Source of the DNA: an uncultured beta proteobacterium
Lineage (GTDB): Bacteria; Pseudomonadota; Gammaproteobacteria; Burkholderiales; Burkholderiaceae_C
Assembly (NCBI GenBank): GCA_903909815.1
Contig: CAIVXG010000007.1
Span: 23,004 to 87,003 of the forward strand
DNA: 64,000 nt
Reading direction: 5' to 3'
Each line of letters begins with the position of its first letter. The first letter of the stretch is position 1. This document shows, piece after piece, positions 56,656-63,863 of this stretch. The notes below the pieces were generated by a model. It saw only the letters and a program-made list of their open reading frames with translations, searched no databases and had not been told where the DNA came from. Made by a program: the position numbers and the translations under genes.

Positions 56656-57578
56656 TGTACCTTCGGCATTTTTCGCTGCGGGAGATGCCCTTTGCGATTA
56701 CGCCGGACACGGCCTTCTTCTATCCGCACGAGGGCGCACAGTCGGCGCTGAACACACTGGTGGTGGCGCTGCGCAGCGGCGAGGGCTTTCTCAAGGTGGT
56801 GGGCGAAGTTGGTTGTGGCAAGACGGTGCTGTGCCGACAACTGCTGAGCCTGTTACGCGACGATTTCCGGACAGCCTATATTCCAAACCCTGATATGGGG
56901 CCGGACGATCTGTTGCTGGCGCTGGCGCAGGAACTGTCACTGCAAATTCCCGCTGCGGCAAGCCGACATCAGGTCCTCACGGCCTTGACCGTGTGCCTGT
57001 TGGGGCATGCCAAAGCCGGTCGCCGCGTCGTCGTCTGCATCGACGAGGCGCAGGCGATACCGCTGCGCACGGTGGAGAGTCTGCGGCTGCTGTCGAATCT
57101 GGAAACTGAAAAGCGCAAGCTGCTGCAACTTGTGCTGTTGGGCCAACCTGAGCTGGATGAAAAACTCTCCCGGCCCGAGATTCGTCAGTTGCTCCAGCGC
57201 ATCACCTTCAGCGAGTACCTGGGGCCGATGCAGGCGCAGCGTGTTCCTGCCTATCTGGCGCACCGTTTGGGAACGGCAGCGGTGGATGACAGCACCGACA
57301 TGATGGTGTTTGAGCCCGCGGCCGCAACGGCCTTGGCCCAATGCAGCGGCGGCGTACCGCGTCTCATCAATGTGCTGGCGCACAAATGCCTGATGCTGGC
57401 TTATGGCGAGAACGTGCACCGCGTCACGCCCAGGCACGTGCGACTGGCGGCAGCCGACACGCCGGCCGCGCGCCAGTTCACGCTCTGGGGTCGAATCAAA
57501 TCGGTCCTGATTCGGCTCAACCCCTGGCGGCGTAACCGGCTGGAGTTTGCAAACCATGGATCGGAGAGGTCGTCGTGA
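56655..57578 (+). CDS. mshM: MshM/ExeA-type AAA ATPase
   Basis: A 307-residue cytoplasmic ATPase. It opens YLRHFSLREMPFAITPDTAFFYPHE, diagnostic for the ExeA/MshM group. Walker A is VVGEVGCGKTVLCRQLL (about residues 48-64), Walker B VVVCIDEAQAIPLRTVESL, and GGVPRLINVLAHKCLMLAYG the sensor region. No transmembrane helix or peptidoglycan-binding domain follows, unlike ExeA. ATG 56655 overlaps the secretin stop (TGATG). Confidence 0.87.
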   Translation: MYLRHFSLREMPFAITPDTAFFYPHEGAQSALNTLVVALRSGEGFLKVVGEVGCGKTVLCRQLLSLLRDDFRTAYIPNPDMGPDDLLLALAQELSLQIPAAASRHQVLTALTVCLLGHAKAGRRVVVCIDEAQAIPLRTVESLRLLSNLETEKRKLLQLVLLGQPELDEKLSRPEIRQLLQRITFSEYLGPMQAQRVPAYLAHRLGTAAVDDSTDMMVFEPAAATALAQCSGGVPRLINVLAHKCLMLAYGENVHRVTPRHVRLAAADTPAARQFTLWGRIKSVLIRLNPWRRNRLEFANHGSERSS

Positions 57579-58678
57579 GCGTCATCAATCAAATGTTGCG
57601 CGATCTCGATGCGCGCCAACAAGCCGGGCAGGCAGGGGTCTCTGCCGATCCCGCGCTGCGCAACATCCGGCGTGACACCGTGAGTGTGGCCGAATTGTCA
57701 GCGGCAAGAAATCAAGCCAGGGCGCCGCGTCGAATGTTGCTCGGTCTAAGCTTGCTTGGCGCCCTGGCTATGGTGGTGGGAGTGGGCTGGCTGTTCAAGG
57801 AGCGCTTGCCTCAGGCTGTCATCGCCGGTGCGGCGTCGCGCAATGAGCTGGCGCCTACGATAGCGCCGAGCGCCGCTGCGCTGCCAGCATCCCGCACTGG
57901 CGCCGGCGCGGCAGTTGCGCCGCCTGTGGCGCCGCTGCAGGCCCCACCGCTGAGTGCCGCACCCATGTCCAATGCAGCGCCCAACGTGTCGGCGCAAGTC
58001 GCGGTGCGGGTCAAGCAAGTCGTGGCACCAACAGCGCCTGCCTTACCCGCGGTTGTGGCGTCCTCGCCGCCAAGGGATTTGCCTAGCGCGCGTAGCGCCG
58101 CTGCGCCAGCCAGTGCAGCGCCGCCAGCGGCGTCGATGGCTGTGCCAGCGCAACGCGAGCCTGCACCGGCCCAGCCCGGCCGCGCTCAAGCCGCCACGGA
58201 GGTCATGGCGCACGCTCAATCACTTTGGGACCAGGGTTCTCGGGACGCGGCTTTGCAGTTGTTGCGCGATGCGCTTGCGGTGCTTGAGCGATCAGCTGTG
58301 GCGGGCGAATCGGGAACATTGCTGGCGCAAGCGGTACGCGAAATCGTGCGCATGGAGCTGGCGCAAGGCCACCCTGTAGCGGCCCTGGATCTGCTGCAAA
58401 GGCTTGAACCTCAGCTCGCGAATCAGGCCGACGTCTGGGCATTGCGCGGCAACGTGGCGCAGCGGTTGGGGCGCCATGCGGAATCGGTACAGGCCTATCT
58501 GAGCGCGCTCAAGCTTCGGCCCGGTGAGGCGAGGTGGATGCTGGGAGCGGCAGTTTCACTTGCGGCACAGGGGCAAACAGCCCAGGCCACCGAGCTGGCC
58601 GAGCAGGCCCGCCAGCGCGGCGGCTTGAGCCCCGAGGTCGAGAGTTACCTGCGCCAGCAAGGCGTGGTGCTGCGTTGA
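57575..58678 (+). CDS. mshN: MshN-like tetratricopeptide protein
   Basis: A 367-residue bitopic protein. It starts with GTG as (M)SVINQMLRDLDARQQAG, the standard MshN opening. One membrane helix (MLLGLSLLGALAMVVGVGWLF, about residues 50-70) and a long Ala/Pro-rich periplasmic stretch (to about 210) precede TPR-type repeats (VMAHAQSLWDQGSRDAALQLL; PVAALDLLQRLEPQLANQAD; DVWALRGNVAQRLGRHAESVQ). It ends the pilus gene run; mshE and mshG, which usually follow, are absent. Confidence 0.83.
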   Translation: MSVINQMLRDLDARQQAGQAGVSADPALRNIRRDTVSVAELSAARNQARAPRRMLLGLSLLGALAMVVGVGWLFKERLPQAVIAGAASRNELAPTIAPSAAALPASRTGAGAAVAPPVAPLQAPPLSAAPMSNAAPNVSAQVAVRVKQVVAPTAPALPAVVASSPPRDLPSARSAAAPASAAPPAASMAVPAQREPAPAQPGRAQAATEVMAHAQSLWDQGSRDAALQLLRDALAVLERSAVAGESGTLLAQAVREIVRMELAQGHPVAALDLLQRLEPQLANQADVWALRGNVAQRLGRHAESVQAYLSALKLRPGEARWMLGAAVSLAAQGQTAQATELAEQARQRGGLSPEVESYLRQQGVVLR

Positions 58679-58683
58679 CTTGA

Positions 58684-60234
58684 TCAGGCCGCGGTCACGG
58701 ATATATTCTTGAATTCACCCGTGGCAATGCGTTGTTGCCACTGGGCCGGGCCGGTGATGTGGGCGCTGGTGCCCCCGGAGTCAACCGCAACCGTGACCGG
58801 CATGTCGACCACGTCGAATTCGTAGATCGCTTCCATTCCCAGATCGGCAAAGCCCACCACGCGTGCGGTCTTGATCGCCTTGGATACCAGGTAGGCCGCG
58901 CCACCTACAGCCATGAGATAGGCACTCTTGTGTTTTTTGATGGCTTCGATCGCGACCGGTCCGCGTTCGGCCTTCCCGATCATCGCAATCAGCCCGGTCT
59001 GGCTCAGCATCATTTCGGTGAAACCGTCCATGCGCGTGGCCGTGGTCGGTCCGGCCGGCCCCACGGCCTCGCCCTTGACCGGATCTACGGGGCCGACGTA
59101 GTAGATCACGCGGTTGCTGAAGTCCACCGGCAGCGGCTCGCCCTTGGCCAGCATGCCTTGGATGCGCTTGTGCGCGGCGTCGCGGCCGGTGAGCATCTTG
59201 CCGTTGAGCAGCAGGGTTTCGCCCGGTTTCCAGGCCGCCACCTGCGCCGGTGTGAGCGTGTCCAGATTGACGCGTTGGCTTTTTTGCGTGTCGGGTTTCC
59301 ATTCGACCTTGGGCCAGGTGTCCAGGCTCGGCGGATCGAGATAAACCGGACCGCTGCCGTCGAGCACGAAATGCGCGTGGCGCGTGGCGGCGCAATTGGG
59401 AATCAGCGCCACGGGTTTGCTTGCGGCGTGCGTCGGATACATCTTGATCTTGATGTCCAGCACGGTGGTGAGCCCGCCCAGGCCCTGGGCCCCAATGCCC
59501 AGCGCGTTCACCTTCTCGTAGAGCTCGAGGCGCAGCTGTTCGGTCTGCGTGAGCTTGTCGCCGGCTGCGGCTTTGGCCTGCAACTCATGCATGTCGAGCG
59601 CGTCCATCAGGCTTTCCTTGGCCATGAGCATGGCCTTTTCCGCCGTGCCGCCGATGCCGATGCCCAGCATGCCCGGCGGGCACCAGCCCGCGCCCATGGT
59701 AGGAACGGTCTTGAGCACCCAATCGACCACCGAGTCGCCGGGGTTGAGCATCGCCAGCTTGCTCTTGTTCTCGCTGCCGCCGCCCTTGGCCGCGACCGTG
59801 ACTTCGAGGGTGTCGCCCGGCACGATCTCGGTGAAGATCACGGCCGGCGTGTTGTCCCTGGTGTTCTTGCGCTCGAACTGGGGATCGGCCACGACGCTGG
59901 CACGCAGCGTGTTGTCGGGGTGGTTGTAGGCGCGACGCACGCCTTCGTTGATGGCGTCATCCAGGCTGCCGGTGAAGCCATCCAGGCGCACGTTCATGCC
60001 GAGCTTGAGGAACACGTTCACGATGCCCGTGTCCTGGCACATGGGTCGGTGTCCCATCGCGCTCATTTTGGAATTGGTCAGGATCTGCGCAATCGCATCC
60101 TTGGCCGCGGGACTCTGCTCGCGCTCGTAGGCGCGCGCCAAATGGGCGATGTAGTCGGCGGGATGGTAGTAGCTGATGTACTGTAAAGCTGCTGCTACGC
60201 TCTCAATTAAATCAGCTTGCTTAATGATTGTCAT
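58684..60234 (-). CDS. fumA: Fumarate hydratase, class I (iron-sulphur)
   Basis: Interconverts fumarate and malate in the citric acid cycle. 516 residues, normal for class I. The [4Fe-4S] ligands are visible as MCQDTGIVNVF (about residue 64), GWCPPGMLGIGIGG and IPNCAATRHAHFV. The C-terminal half has VDSGGTSAHITGPAQWQQRI. AGGA 7 nt before the ATG is the ribosome-binding site. Transcribed towards the pilus cluster, leaving only 5 bp between the convergent stops. The upstream DNA is AT-rich, with nested palindromes suggesting regulation. Confidence 0.95.
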   Translation of the reverse strand: MTIIKQADLIESVAAALQYISYYHPADYIAHLARAYEREQSPAAKDAIAQILTNSKMSAMGHRPMCQDTGIVNVFLKLGMNVRLDGFTGSLDDAINEGVRRAYNHPDNTLRASVVADPQFERKNTRDNTPAVIFTEIVPGDTLEVTVAAKGGGSENKSKLAMLNPGDSVVDWVLKTVPTMGAGWCPPGMLGIGIGGTAEKAMLMAKESLMDALDMHELQAKAAAGDKLTQTEQLRLELYEKVNALGIGAQGLGGLTTVLDIKIKMYPTHAASKPVALIPNCAATRHAHFVLDGSGPVYLDPPSLDTWPKVEWKPDTQKSQRVNLDTLTPAQVAAWKPGETLLLNGKMLTGRDAAHKRIQGMLAKGEPLPVDFSNRVIYYVGPVDPVKGEAVGPAGPTTATRMDGFTEMMLSQTGLIAMIGKAERGPVAIEAIKKHKSAYLMAVGGAAYLVSKAIKTARVVGFADLGMEAIYEFDVVDMPVTVAVDSGGTSAHITGPAQWQQRIATGEFKNISVTAA

Positions 60235-60270
60235 TGTAAGTCCTTGATATTAAACAGAAAAAATTGCAGA

Positions 60271-60323
60271 AATATAAAATTGTGACAAGGGTGAAACAGT
60301 GTGACAGTAGCTGTCACAATTTT
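60271..60323. promoter_or_regulatory. Nested palindromic control region upstream of fumarase
   Basis: A perfect 12-bp inverted repeat has arms AAAATTGTGACA (60276-60287) and TGTCACAATTTT (60312-60323). It encloses a second perfect palindrome, TGTGACAGTAGCTGTCACA (60300-60318, 8-bp arms, 3-bp centre). On the fumarase strand TATATT (60276-60271) is a good -10, abutting the left arm, so the repeats would cover the -35 region. Regulator not identified. Confidence 0.55.
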
Positions 60324-60542
60324 GTCGCACATTGCGGCATCTGCTAAAAAAGTTGCGGCAGCACGCTCCACCTAGGCTCGCTTTTCGACTTGCCACAACT
60401 TTAACGTAATTGCGTACAGCCACTCTGACAGTCCATATCGTTTTTCGTTGCAATCATGATGACGCTCAAAAAATTCCTCATTATTTGCAACGATGGCGCC
60501 ACGATCCGTTTCTCGTCGTCCTCTCTCGGTCAACCAACGCCA
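60324..60542. other. AT-rich intergenic DNA at the core/accessory border
   Basis: About 220 bp without a credible gene, noticeably richer in A+T than the neighbouring core genes, lying between the fumarase control region and the first accessory small gene. It may mark the left edge of an inserted element; no direct repeat or tRNA end was seen there. Confidence 0.35.
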
Positions 60543-60752
60543 TCAAACATACGGTTTGATTGTTGTCCCGACTGTTGACCGATGCAACTGCGCCAGCTTG
60601 TCTCGTGATTGCCGCATCTTCAACTGCTCTGCGCTCGTGTCGGCTTGCACTTTCATCTGTTTCGCTCTGTCCTTCGCTGCCTTGGCGTTTGCCTTCAAGC
60701 GATCCACTCGCTTCTCGGCGGCATTGCCGTTTTTAATCTCGTCCAGTCTCAT
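60543..60752 (-). CDS. Small highly charged hypothetical protein
   Basis: A 69-residue, Lys/Ala-rich, probably helical protein (MRLDEIKNGNAAEKRVDRLK, KAAKDRAKQMKVQADTSAEQ). Not recognised. ATG 60752 is chosen; a TTG two codons earlier is possible, and the ribosome-binding site is weak. It follows two other minus-strand small genes and lies directly beyond a strong hairpin (60757-60795), so it may be translated from read-through. Typical of plasmid or phage small genes. Confidence 0.5.
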   Translation of the reverse strand: MRLDEIKNGNAAEKRVDRLKANAKAAKDRAKQMKVQADTSAEQLKMRQSRDKLAQLHRSTVGTTIKPYV

Positions 60753-60756
60753 TATC

Positions 60757-60795
60757 AAGCCCCCAAATATGTATTTATCGGGGACTTGGGGGCTT
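60757..60795 (-). terminator. Strong hairpin between accessory small genes
   Basis: AAGCCCCCAA (60757-60766) and TTGGGGGCTT (60786-60795) form a perfect 10-bp stem with a 19-nt AT-rich loop that includes further CCCC/GGGG pairing. No T-run follows, so attenuation or mRNA processing is as likely as termination. Confidence 0.5.
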
Positions 60796-60797
60796 AG

Positions 60798-60962
60798 TCA
60801 TCGCACCAGCACAGGCACGCCAATGACATTGCCGCGACCGTATTGGGCTTCAAGCAGCGACTTGGCTGCGATGGTGTTTGCTGCATCGATGTGCGCCCAA
60901 ACAACCATCTTGCCGTGGCCCGATGGTGACGAAACTTGGACACGGGCTTGGTAGGTGTTCAC
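60798..60962 (-). CDS. Small hypothetical protein of mobile-element type
   Basis: A 54-residue protein starting at GTG 60962: (M)NTYQARVQVSSPSGHGKMVV, then WAHIDAANTIAAKSLLEAQYG and a final VIGVPVLVR. The pattern of a short beta strand pair followed by ALLEAQYG-like helix resembles small proteins seen in filamentous phages and integrative elements, but I cannot name it. It starts 11 bp after the DUF6641-type stop and is probably translated with it. Confidence 0.55.
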   Translation of the reverse strand: MNTYQARVQVSSPSGHGKMVVWAHIDAANTIAAKSLLEAQYGRGNVIGVPVLVR

Positions 60963-60973
60963 CGCAGCACCGC

Positions 60974-61420
60974 TTATTTCTTCTTCTTGCCAAAGCCAGC
61001 ACGCAATGCGCCGCTGACCTGTTCCATCTGCGTGTCCAGTTCACCAGCTTGCACTGCGTCCTTGACGACTCCAAGCGTGGTGATGAGTTCTGCCATATCG
61101 GAAATTTCGATGGCATTGGAGGTTTTTGTTATGCAGAGGTTTTTGGCACCATAACGAAGTGCCAAGGCCAACTTGCCGTTTGGCGCAGTAAACCACCATT
61201 GCTTCACGCGCTTGGACACCTCGACCTGTGTGCGCTCGCCGGTTTCAGCATCTGCAACAAACTTCACGCGTTTGACTGCGTAGATTTCACCAGCGGTCTG
61301 CGCTTTTGCCATAGCGATCTGCTCGACCAAATGCGCGGTCAGCTTGTTGCGACGCAAGACGGTCGGAGATTTTTGACCTGCTGCAACACTCACGAGTTTC
61401 AATTTTGCCAAAGCACTCAT
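60974..61420 (-). CDS. DUF6641-like mobile-element protein
   Basis: A 148-residue basic protein (MSALAKLKLVSVAAGQKSPT, VLRRNKLTAHLVEQIAMAKA, VEVSKRVKQWWFTAPNGKL, ALRYGAKNLCI, ending LDTQMEQVSGALRAGFGKKKK). It fits the DUF6641 pattern found on plasmids, phages and integrative elements; function unknown. A good ribosome-binding site (AAGGA) lies 6-7 nt before ATG 61420. First gene of a minus-strand trio, divergent from the gene at 61617 across a nested palindrome. Confidence 0.7.
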   Translation of the reverse strand: MSALAKLKLVSVAAGQKSPTVLRRNKLTAHLVEQIAMAKAQTAGEIYAVKRVKFVADAETGERTQVEVSKRVKQWWFTAPNGKLALALRYGAKNLCITKTSNAIEISDMAELITTLGVVKDAVQAGELDTQMEQVSGALRAGFGKKKK

Positions 61421-61475
61421 CTCATTTCCTTCAATTTAGTTAGTGGAAATGCAAGTTTGTTTTCAGGCTGTGAAA

Positions 61476-61571
61476 TGGACAACCGGAATCCGTGGCGATC
61501 ACGAAAAAACTTGTGATCGTGAGAAAAGCGCCACGGTCGCAGTGCCGAATCAGCCTGATTCCGGTTGTCCA
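61476..61571. repeat. Triple-nested palindrome between divergent accessory genes
   Basis: Three perfect inverted repeats lie one inside another. Outer: TGGACAACCGGAATC (61476-61490) with GATTCCGGTTGTCCA (61557-61571). Middle: CCGTGGCG (61490-61497) with CGCCACGG (61529-61536). Inner: CGATCAC (61496-61502) with GTGATCG (61513-61519), competing with TCACGA/TCGTGA in the same loop. Single-stranded, it could fold into one long branched hairpin, as at origins of rolling-circle elements, phage packaging signals or strong operators. Confidence 0.75.
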
Positions 61572-61616
61572 GACTGAATATTGAACATAACGTGCGCTAT
61601 CAAACAAGGAGCAAAC

Positions 61617-61886
61617 ATGGCGCTATTCAAGTTGGGGGCAATCGTTGCAACACCGGGGGCTTTACAGTTTTGTGAAGAACACAGCATTGACCCACTCGCT
61701 TTGATTGGTCGGCATGTTGGCGGTGATTTTGGGGATTTGGATGCCGGTGATGTCGCTGCAAATGTGCATGGCATCAAGCATGATCTGCGTGTTTTCAGCT
61801 CGTACCAGTTCAAACAGGGCAAGGTCTGGATCATTACCGAGGCAGATCGCAGTTCAACCTGTTTGTTGCTGCCGGACGAATACTGA
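61617..61886 (+). CDS. Small plasmid/ICE-type hypothetical protein
   Basis: An 89-residue protein (MALFKLGAIVATPGALQFCE, LALIGRHVGGDFGDLDAGDV, and the ending KVWIITEADRSSTCLLLPDEY). This ending, WIITEADRSxTxxLLPxEY, recurs in a family of short proteins on plasmids and integrative elements, whose function is unknown. AAGGAG at 61606-61611 supports ATG 61617. The stop codon is followed after one base by the left inverted repeat of an insertion sequence, so the gene is intact and the insertion sits just outside it. Confidence 0.75.
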   Translation: MALFKLGAIVATPGALQFCEEHSIDPLALIGRHVGGDFGDLDAGDVAANVHGIKHDLRVFSSYQFKQGKVWIITEADRSSTCLLLPDEY

Positions 61887-61915
61887 ATGGTCCGCGTCAA
61901 CTATCCTGGCCGCCG

Positions 61916-62220
61916 TGTTGCCTCACGGAGAAATGTTACTCGATAACTGGTTGACGTTTCCTCTTTGAGAAGATCTAAAAGAATGGTTGGTGGGAACCTG
62001 TGGGGCTTGTGGGCGAAGGGGTACGCGGTGGGCAACTCGAAGAGTTGTCCACGGCAAGTGCCCCGGTGCGCGGTACGCGCATCGTCCACAAATCCACAGG
62101 TTTGCCCCTCGGGGTTGTAACCACTCGTGCCTCCAAAGTTTCCTTGAATCTCTGCGCTTTCGATACACGAGGGGGGCGCTGCGTGGCACATCTTGCGCCG
62201 CCAAATGAGTTGGTGCTTCG
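61916..62220. other. Non-coding left part of the insertion sequence
   Basis: About 305 bp between the left terminal repeat and the transposase stop, with no convincing gene. It contains a hairpin at 62030-62054 (GTGGGCAACTC paired with GAGTTGTCCAC, one G-T pair) that may end the transposase transcript. Confidence 0.5.
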
Positions 62221-63747
62221 TCAGAGTTCGACGGGCGTGGGGGCTGATTTTCGTAGGCTGCCCAAGACCATTTCCCTGGCACGCTCGGTACGCCAATCTT
62301 TTACTCGGCGTTGCAGCGTTCGCAGCTGAGCCTTGCTGCGATACAGGTCTGGAATCATCGCCGCCAAGCGATTCATCAAGTCGTTCGCAGAAACTGAGGG
62401 CTCAGCAATCAGCCAGCCCTCAATGGTCGACCAAGCGTCGGCGAACGGATCAATCCGCGTCCTCCACCAATGCTTGGCCGAAGGTTGCTTGCGATGGGTC
62501 GGCCGGACTTCGCCGTCCTTCCATGCGGTGGTCAAGCTCTCCATGAAAGCGGTCACGTCGCCCCCTGCTACAGGCGTTGGCACTGGGCAAACGCCTTGGG
62601 CGGCCATTTCACTCAAGACCGTCTGAGAAAGCCGGATTTCCTGCAGCAGTCGTACAGGATCGAGCTCTTTGAATTGAGCCCGCAGTTTCTCCTTGATCGC
62701 AGGCAACACGCTGTCGTGCGACAGCAGCCGGTCGCAAGGGGTCGCCGGCGCGAAGTACGACTTGTGCACGCGCGCGCCTTCGCGGGTCTTAGATTTCAAC
62801 TTGAAAGAAGGTTGGAAGAAATTGATGTACAGGCGTGCCGAAGCGTAGAGCCTGGCCAGGACTTTTGTCGCTTCGTTGCCGCTCAATCGACCATAGCCCA
62901 CCAACCGGCGCACGATGGCGCCATTCTTCTGTTCGACCCAGGCCTGGTCGTTCTTCTTGTAGGCCCGCGAGCGGGTTTGCTCAAGGCCGAGTCCCTTGCA
63001 ATAGTCAAATACGGCCTGATTCATGAAGGCGCCGTCGTTGTCTGAATCCACACCGAGCATTGCGAACGGCAGATCGTCTGCGGCCTTGTCCAATGCTTCG
63101 ATGACCAGTATCTGGTTGCGCATCCGCATGGCCACGCACTCGGTCCAGCCGCTGGCGATGTCAGTCAGGGTAAGTGTGTGAACAAAGTCGCCGTCCGTCT
63201 TGACGCCACCGCAATGCTCGACCATGTCTATCTCGAAGAATCCTGGCGGCGGATCCCGCCAGTCGGAAAAGGTACGCACAGGGATACTGCGCCTGATCGC
63301 AGCGCCCACACCCCTGCGGCGCTTGCGCTGCCCGTCGATGTGCTTGCGCGCGGGGGCCAGTACACGGTCGATGGTTGCCGCGCTGACTTGCAAGACCTTG
63401 GCCCGGATGAGCGGATCCAGGGCAAGGTGACCATGGCGTTCCATGGCATCGACAAGCATCGGGATCAATGCCTTTAGGCGCTTTCCACAGGCACGGTCAG
63501 CGGCCTCCCACAATATCGTGAGCGCTTGCCGCACGGCTTCATCGTAAAGGCGGTTGCGCACGGCAGTCGCTTTGACGCTAACGGCCTCCTCGCCCAGCAC
63601 GCGAGTGGCATGCTTTCGGTGGTATCCCGTCAGATCTACAAATTCGTCGAGGATCTTGATTCTGTCGCCGAAAGACGCACCGCGATATCGTGCTCGCAGT
63701 GCCTCGGTCAATTCTTTGCGTGTGGTCATGCTGATTCGTGTCTTCAC
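62221..63747 (-). CDS. DDE integrase-core transposase
   Basis: A 508-residue transposase. The N-terminal 130 residues hold helix-turn-helix-like DNA-binding sequence (FVDLTGYHRKHATRVLGEE). The integrase core has the catalytic acids in GFFEIDMVEHCGG, LGVDSDNDGAFMN and AWVEQKNGAIVRR (D, D, E), with a C-terminal region rich in Arg/Leu (LRTLQRRVKDWRTER). Start GTG 63747 has GGGAG nine bases upstream; ATG 63729 is an alternative. IS family not assigned; the rve-type core and 28-bp ends should allow it by comparison. It appears intact, so the element may be active. Confidence 0.87.
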   Translation of the reverse strand: MKTRISMTTRKELTEALRARYRGASFGDRIKILDEFVDLTGYHRKHATRVLGEEAVSVKATAVRNRLYDEAVRQALTILWEAADRACGKRLKALIPMLVDAMERHGHLALDPLIRAKVLQVSAATIDRVLAPARKHIDGQRKRRRGVGAAIRRSIPVRTFSDWRDPPPGFFEIDMVEHCGGVKTDGDFVHTLTLTDIASGWTECVAMRMRNQILVIEALDKAADDLPFAMLGVDSDNDGAFMNQAVFDYCKGLGLEQTRSRAYKKNDQAWVEQKNGAIVRRLVGYGRLSGNEATKVLARLYASARLYINFFQPSFKLKSKTREGARVHKSYFAPATPCDRLLSHDSVLPAIKEKLRAQFKELDPVRLLQEIRLSQTVLSEMAAQGVCPVPTPVAGGDVTAFMESLTTAWKDGEVRPTHRKQPSAKHWWRTRIDPFADAWSTIEGWLIAEPSVSANDLMNRLAAMIPDLYRSKAQLRTLQRRVKDWRTERAREMVLGSLRKSAPTPVEL

Positions 63748-63863
63748 GTTGTGCTGCTCCCGCCGGCCAATCCGACGGGTAGCAATTTACGTGAGGCAAC
63801 GGGTCAGCACGGGTAGCAATTAAGCTGAGTCAATGCGGCGGCCAGGATAGTTGACGCGGACCA

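Larger units (their letters stand above)
61888..63863 (-). mobile_element. Complete insertion sequence, 1976 bp, perfect 28-bp terminal inverted repeats
   Basis: The left end 61888-61915 and right end 63836-63863 are perfect inverted copies over 28 bp (begin TGGTCCGCGTCAAC). Inside each end lies a subterminal motif similar to TTGCCTCACG-AAATTGCTACCCG: once at the left (61917-61944), and at the right (63776-63821) as ACGGGTAGCAATT in two direct copies 34 bp apart. One DDE transposase gene fills most of the element. No target duplication is visible: left flank ends ACTGAA, right flank begins GTACGTC. Confidence 0.9.

Noticed and set aside
58732..60186. 484-codon open frame on the plus strand
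   Set aside because: Antisense to the complete class I fumarase gene; no family pattern.
60300..60318. CRP binding site upstream of fumarase
   Set aside because: The half-sites TGTGA and TCACA are separated by 9 bp instead of 6.
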